Positions 15,192 to 18,730 of a DNA stretch of 18,730 bases are shown one piece after another (position 1 is the first letter of the stretch; every line of letters starts with the position of its first letter). The notes beneath the pieces are model-generated. The model did no database searches and had not been told where the DNA came from. It saw nothing but the letters and a program-made list of their open reading frames with translations. The position numbers and the translations under genes were made by a program. This DNA comes from an uncultured Parvibacter sp. Lineage in GTDB: Bacteria; Actinomycetota; Coriobacteriia; Coriobacteriales; Eggerthellaceae. The stretch spans positions 1 to 18,730 of the forward strand of contig CAJUNI010000044.1 in NCBI GenBank assembly GCA_910587945.1, in the 5' to 3' direction.

Positions 15192-17702
15192 TTACTCGAC
15201 CGCGAGATCCTTGAGGAACGGATCATTCTTGATGGAACCGGGATAGTTCTGCTGGCTCTTGATGTCTTGGGGGCGAACCTCAGTCAGAGGAGGTTTGTCA
15301 GCCTTCGTGATGCGGCAGCAGAGTGCCTTCATGGGAGCGCCAAAGCCGTAGTGGCCAATGACGTCGTTCGGTACCAAGGTGTTGATGTTGGACTTCCAAA
15401 CGCCACCGATGTTCGGCTCGTTCATGTCCTCCTCGGGATACCACCAGCCATGGTCAGCCATGACAACGTTCTTCTTGACGATAGGAGTTACCTTCGCCTT
15501 CTCGAAGCAATGACCCCACGGATTGTCGATCTTGACCCAGTCGCCTTCCTGAATGCCCAGCTCAGCTGCGAGTTCAGGATTGATCTGTACGTAGGGATAC
15601 TCTTTGATCTCACGCAGCATCTTGGACTGACGATGCTCGGAGTGGAACGATGCCCAGTTGCGAGCGCCCGTGGTCAGAATGATCGGGAAGTCCTTCTTCC
15701 AGTTGGGATGAGCCTTCTCGTACTCGCGCATGAACTTGCTTGCGTCAGAATCATGCAGCGGATCGTCTGCCGTTACATCCTCCCAATAGGGGCTGAAGAC
15801 CGGCTCTTCGTAGTAGGGCAGCGGGTCGCCGTCGCAGGCTGCAAACATCAAGCTCATGAGCTCAACTTTGCCCGTGGTGGTGTTGAAGCCCGGCTCGCCG
15901 TCGTTGCGGAGCATGCCACGCTCGTACTTGTAGTACTCGGTCTTACGAGATACCTGTACGTGCTCTTTGAGGTACTCCCAATCGTGATCGAACAGCACAA
16001 CCTTGGTGAGGTCTTCGGTGATGTACTCTTCAATAGAAGACACCTTGGACTCGCCATCGATGTAGAAGTTGTCATGGAACTCAGGACGCTGAGCCATGTC
16101 ATGAATGATCTCGAACTCAGACTTGCACTCGCCCAAGGGCTCCATAACCTTGATCATGCCCTTTACCGGACCCGGATGCTCGCCCATCAGCTGGGTGATG
16201 TAGCCGTCATGCTCGAGCCAGGTTGCCAGAGGCAGGAACAGGTCGCAGCAAGAAGCGATGGTGGGGTTCATGAAGATGTCTTGAGCCACCACGAAGTCCA
16301 TGCGCTTGAGAGCGGCATGCCAACGCTGAGGAGCAGCGGTGTTGGTGGGAGACACGGGGTTGGTGTGCAGGATCCAGCAGAAGCGAACCGGATAGGGCTC
16401 ATCAGTTTCCAGCGTATCGATGAATACGTCCGGAACAGCCTTGCCCAGCAGCAGCTGATAAATCTTGAAGCGAGCCAAACCGATGGTGGAGTCGCGCTGC
16501 TCTTGGGTTACCGGGTTCGGCGGGATGATCTCGCGCTTTTGGTTAGCGGAAGAGTCTTCGCCATTGCCATCATACTTGTTGCCACCGAAGTCCAGCGTGA
16601 TGTTCCAGCCGATGTTGGTGCCACCAGGAATGTCTAGGTTGCCCGTAATGGCAGCCAGAGCATAGAGGCAGTGTACGGACTGTACACCGTTGGGGTTCTG
16701 GTCGTTGGCCAGACCCATGTTGAGGCCCCAAGGCTTCTCGGCCAAGCAGTGAGCCACGTCGCGGATCATCTGCTCGGGAACTTCCGTTACCTTTGCAGCC
16801 CACTCCACAGAGTACTCGTTTACGCGCTCTTTGAACTCGTCGAAGCCATAGCACCACTTGTCAACGAAGTCATGATCATAGAGATCCTCGTTGATGATGA
16901 CGTTCAAAAGACCGAAGGCCAAAGCGGTGTCGGTGTTCGGACGAAGCTGCATGTGATACAGCGCACGAGTGGAAAGCCAGTTGACGCGCGGGTCAACATT
17001 GATGAGCTTGGTGCCGCGCTTCAAAAGCTCGATGATGGAGTGACCCCAGGTGCCGTCAGGATTGGAACGCAGGGAGTCGCGGCCCCAGTTCAGCAGGTAC
17101 TTAGGCTGTACCCACTCGGGGTCATCGTAGCGGCCCGGCAAACCATTGGCGAAGTCATACTCGATGTAGCCTGCGCCACCGATCATGGAGCACACGGTGT
17201 CACGAGGAGCCATGCAGGAGAAGCCGGTCTGGGTGTAGCACTGGTTGGTGGTCACGCAAATACGAGCAGAGGTGTTGGTCATGTAACGGCCAGCCTCACG
17301 ACCCGTACCCGTCAGAACCGTCAGGGAGTTGGGACCATACTTTTCCTTGCACTTAGCGATTTCTTCAGAAATCTTGTCATAGGCCCAGTCCCACGTAACG
17401 ACCTGCCACGCATCAGCCTTGCCGCGGTCCTTGGGATCACGATACATCGGATGCACAATGCGGTCGGGATGATAAACGAGGTCAAGAACACGAAGGCAGC
17501 GAACACAAAGACGGCCTTGGGTAATAACGTCATCGGGGTCGCCTTCAACCTTAACGACTTTGCCATCTTTCACAAACGCACGAATACCGCAGCCTACGCC
17601 ATGGCATCCCGGAGGAGACCAAGGGGACGTGCGGTGAATTTCGGTACCATCTTCCAGGAATGTTACCTGGGGCTTCGCATCTTCTTTGACAAATGTTGCC
17701 AT
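15192..17702 (-). CDS. Cytoplasmic bis-MGD molybdopterin oxidoreductase, catalytic subunit
   Basis: The 836-residue protein belongs to the DMSO-reductase superfamily. The N-terminal cluster region has Cys33-x4-Cys38 (PPGCHGVGCGIRAFV), then QGRLCVRC with Cys66 and Cys69, replacing the usual CxxCxxxC plus single cysteine. A molybdenum-ligand candidate is Cys163 in GFSCMAPRD, by analogy with the CMASA motif of NapA. The central domain has LNWGRDSLRSNPDG and the FLPLATWLEHDGY block. The C-terminal cofactor domain (about 671-805) contains TTGARNWASFHSEHRQ. No twin-arginine signal is seen, so it works inside the cell. The overall look recalls catechol dehydroxylases and pyrogallol transhydroxylase relatives known from Eggerthellaceae, but the substrate is not determinable. 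GAGGAGGG six bases before the ATG is a very strong ribosome binding site. Confidence 0.93.
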   Translation of the reverse strand: MATFVKEDAKPQVTFLEDGTEIHRTSPWSPPGCHGVGCGIRAFVKDGKVVKVEGDPDDVITQGRLCVRCLRVLDLVYHPDRIVHPMYRDPKDRGKADAWQVVTWDWAYDKISEEIAKCKEKYGPNSLTVLTGTGREAGRYMTNTSARICVTTNQCYTQTGFSCMAPRDTVCSMIGGAGYIEYDFANGLPGRYDDPEWVQPKYLLNWGRDSLRSNPDGTWGHSIIELLKRGTKLINVDPRVNWLSTRALYHMQLRPNTDTALAFGLLNVIINEDLYDHDFVDKWCYGFDEFKERVNEYSVEWAAKVTEVPEQMIRDVAHCLAEKPWGLNMGLANDQNPNGVQSVHCLYALAAITGNLDIPGGTNIGWNITLDFGGNKYDGNGEDSSANQKREIIPPNPVTQEQRDSTIGLARFKIYQLLLGKAVPDVFIDTLETDEPYPVRFCWILHTNPVSPTNTAAPQRWHAALKRMDFVVAQDIFMNPTIASCCDLFLPLATWLEHDGYITQLMGEHPGPVKGMIKVMEPLGECKSEFEIIHDMAQRPEFHDNFYIDGESKVSSIEEYITEDLTKVVLFDHDWEYLKEHVQVSRKTEYYKYERGMLRNDGEPGFNTTTGKVELMSLMFAACDGDPLPYYEEPVFSPYWEDVTADDPLHDSDASKFMREYEKAHPNWKKDFPIILTTGARNWASFHSEHRQSKMLREIKEYPYVQINPELAAELGIQEGDWVKIDNPWGHCFEKAKVTPIVKKNVVMADHGWWYPEEDMNEPNIGGVWKSNINTLVPNDVIGHYGFGAPMKALCCRITKADKPPLTEVRPQDIKSQQNYPGSIKNDPFLKDLAVE

Positions 17703-17753
17703 GCGATACCCTCCTCTTTCTCTTTAACGCGTACCTAATTGGATTTCGCGATT

Positions 17754-17805
17754 CCGCATCAGGCGGAGAGTCCGCTCCCATGGGTGCCAACACCCACGAG
17801 GACTC
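17754..17805 (-). promoter_or_regulatory. Overlapping, mutually exclusive hairpins in the molybdoenzyme leader
   Basis: Three stems share bases. Stem A is CCGC/GCGG at 17754-17757 and 17763-17766. Stem B is GCGGA/TCCGC at 17763-17767 and 17771-17775. Stem C is long and imperfect, with GAGTC(C)/GACTC outer arms at 17768-17773 and 17800-17805 and a perfect TGGGTG/CACCCA tip at 17781-17796. A and B cannot form together, nor can B and C. They lie 50-105 bases before the ATG. The switching role is inferred; the complementarity is seen. Confidence 0.4.
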
Positions 17806-17863
17806 ACGCAAAATCACCCCCTCTCTCGCGCTTTTAACCTCGAGAAAATGAGCTCATAAAGAA

Positions 17864-17902
17864 CTCGAAGACTGGAGCAAATTTCATGGCTCAACAGTCG
17901 AG
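17864..17902 (-). other. Imperfect hairpin or dyad upstream of the molybdoenzyme
   Basis: Three four-base blocks, CTCG, ACTG and GAGC on the left and GCTC, CAGT and CGAG on the right, pair in order around a ten-base loop, with two small bulges. An overlapping AATTTC/GAAATT dyad is at 17880-17885 and 17902-17907. It could be an RNA hairpin or an operator for a dimeric regulator. Confidence 0.3.
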
Positions 17903-18090
17903 AAATTAAGCCTTCATCTGGTAAAACCCCATAACCAAAATGACGGCTCATTGAATATATCAACCATTGTTGGAATACTTAAAATAGCGATGCGCTACCC
18001 TCCCAATCCGGTTTCGCATCTTCCTAGAGCGCTTTCGCATGCTTCCCATGCTCCTATGGCATAAATGGTGATAGTGCCCTTGTCGCAGCA

Positions 18091-18123
18091 CAAAAAAGCG
18101 GACGACGATTCCGTCATCCGCTT
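18091..18123 (-). terminator. Intrinsic terminator after the DUF3592-like gene
   Basis: On the minus strand a 12-base-pair stem (18112-18123 with 18096-18107, including one G-U pair) with a four-base loop runs into six T residues. It lies about 106 bases beyond the stop of the small membrane-protein gene and isolates it from the molybdoenzyme operon. Confidence 0.88.
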
Positions 18124-18229
18124 ATCCGATCTTGGTTAAGGAATTCAGCGTGCCTGGATCCTCCACAAGGGTCCCTGGGAGGAGCAATGCGCCAGGGTTC
18201 TACACGCTCCCCACCGCGCTCCTCGCAGA

Positions 18230-18673
18230 TTAAGAGAGCACCGGCATTCTCATGGCCGCAAGCACGAGCAATACGCCCACGAGAGCCACTGCGCAACCGA
18301 GCTTGCGCAAGAAAGGAAACCGCTGCTCACCAGCCGAAATAATCATGGTGGGTTGGGCCGGATTTACAAAGACTTCGTAGGTTTTTCCCTCGACAAAGGG
18401 CACTGCGAGCTTGCCTGCCGGAAGATACAAATGGAAGAATAGGTTTGCGCTACGCTCCTGGTAGGTTTTCCCCTCAAAGCTATAGCGAAATGTTGGCGCC
18501 GTCAGTACGAAAAACCCACTATGAGCCCCGGTATCGGCCTTCGCGATATATTCTCCCGGCACCGCAATTTTGCACCGATCGGTCTTCATGGATACCACCA
18601 CATCCATAAAGAGGATGGCACAGCCCACTAACAAAACGAGGACAGATACGAGGAAGAATAAGTTATTCAACAT
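18230..18673 (-). CDS. Small membrane protein resembling DUF3592
   Basis: The 147-residue protein has a hydrophobic helix at about 5-28, a polar region of about 95 residues predicted to be beta-rich, and a second hydrophobic helix at about 125-144. The polar part has FRYSFEGKTYQE followed by VEGKTYEVFVNPAQP, the pattern of DUF3592 domains, which lie between two membrane helices. The function of that family is unknown. GGGGGAG lies eight bases before the ATG at 18673. The gene has its own terminator and shows no link to the neighbouring redox operon. Confidence 0.8.
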   Translation of the reverse strand: MLNNLFFLVSVLVLLVGCAILFMDVVVSMKTDRCKIAVPGEYIAKADTGAHSGFFVLTAPTFRYSFEGKTYQERSANLFFHLYLPAGKLAVPFVEGKTYEVFVNPAQPTMIISAGEQRFPFLRKLGCAVALVGVLLVLAAMRMPVLS

Positions 18674-18716
18674 GATGGAAGCTCCCCCACTTCATTCGAT
18701 TCCTGATCTATGACCC

Positions 18717-18722
18717 ATTATC
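18717..18722 (-). promoter_or_regulatory. Possible -10 element of the DUF3592-like gene
   Basis: The minus strand reads GATAAT 44 bases before the ATG, one mismatch from the -10 consensus. Any -35 hexamer would lie beyond the right edge of the window, so this is only a suggestion. Confidence 0.25.
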
Positions 18723-18730
18723 AAAACAGC

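Larger units (their letters stand above)
17703..18090 (-). other. Long non-coding upstream region of the molybdoenzyme operon
   Basis: No credible gene lies between 17703 and 18229. On the minus strand the region is AT-richer at its far end, where a -10-like TATATT (in TTGATATATTC, near 17955) and other weak promoter-like hexamers occur. I could not pair any with a good -35. A perfect ten-base palindrome ATGAGCTCAT is at 17848-17857. The region should hold the operon promoter and binding sites for a regulator, and its proximal part is strongly structured. Confidence 0.5.

Noticed and set aside
15177..16637. Plus-strand open frame of 486 codons opposite the molybdoenzyme
   Set aside because: It is fully antisense to a conserved enzyme, matches no family I know, and is explained by codon bias of the real gene.
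16671..17738. Plus-strand open frame of 355 codons opposite the molybdoenzyme 5' half
   Set aside because: Also a shadow of the same gene, without family features or plausible context.
18114..18296. 60-codon minus-strand frame beyond the DUF3592-like gene
   Set aside because: It overlaps the end of that gene and its terminator, and shows no family features.
1..18730. tRNA, rRNA, CRISPR arrays, insertion sequences, prophage or attachment sites
   Set aside because: None was recognised on either strand by eye; a covariance-model search could still find small RNAs.

Overview
The window looks like chromosomal DNA of a strict anaerobe, most likely an actinobacterium of the Coriobacteriia (Eggerthellaceae-like). 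This is inferred from gene content: a cytoplasmic bis-MGD molybdoenzyme with a small 4Fe-4S partner, a three-domain Old Yellow Enzyme-type reductase, a type III pantothenate kinase and a complete formate-to-methylene-tetrahydrofolate module. No rRNA, tRNA, CRISPR array, insertion sequence or phage gene is visible. All genes but one (the response regulator) lie on the minus strand, so transcription runs right to left.

Left part (1-6757, minus): housekeeping. Read in transcription order it holds coaX (type III pantothenate kinase), fhs (formate-THF ligase), an fchA-type cyclohydrolase, a divergent folD, tsaE, and one long frame that fuses TsaB, RimI and the start of TsaD and runs off the left edge. 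Fhs, FchA and FolD together convert formate to methylene-THF. FolD has lost the catalytic lysine and the neighbouring glutamine needed for its cyclohydrolase step, and the adjacent FchA can supply that step. TsaE plus the TsaB-RimI-TsaD fusion place most of the t6A tRNA-modification machinery, plus an N-acetyltransferase, in two adjacent frames.

Middle (6758-7661): an OmpR/PhoB-type response regulator on the plus strand, with no histidine kinase beside it. It is divergent from coaX and ends at a strong bidirectional terminator shared with the convergent reductase gene.

Right part (7695-17702, minus): an accessory metabolic locus. In transcription order: an 836-residue bis-MGD oxidoreductase, a 113-residue two-cluster ferredoxin, a double zinc-ribbon protein, an MFS transporter, an MmgE/PrpD-family enzyme, a DASS/SLC13-like transporter, a terminator hairpin, a 64-residue protein with four CxxC pairs, and a 723-residue FMN/4Fe-4S/FAD enoate-reductase-like enzyme. 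The simplest reading is uptake of an organic acid, its modification by the PrpD-like and molybdenum enzymes, and use of the products as electron acceptors. The substrate cannot be read from sequence. The 527-base region upstream of the molybdoenzyme has overlapping, mutually exclusive hairpins and may be a regulatory leader.

Right edge (18230-18673): a small membrane protein resembling DUF3592, with its own terminator.

The observations most worth a second look are the accessory locus as a possible undescribed pathway, the FolD/FchA division of labour, the triple t6A fusion, and the unusual active-site and cluster residues in several locus enzymes.
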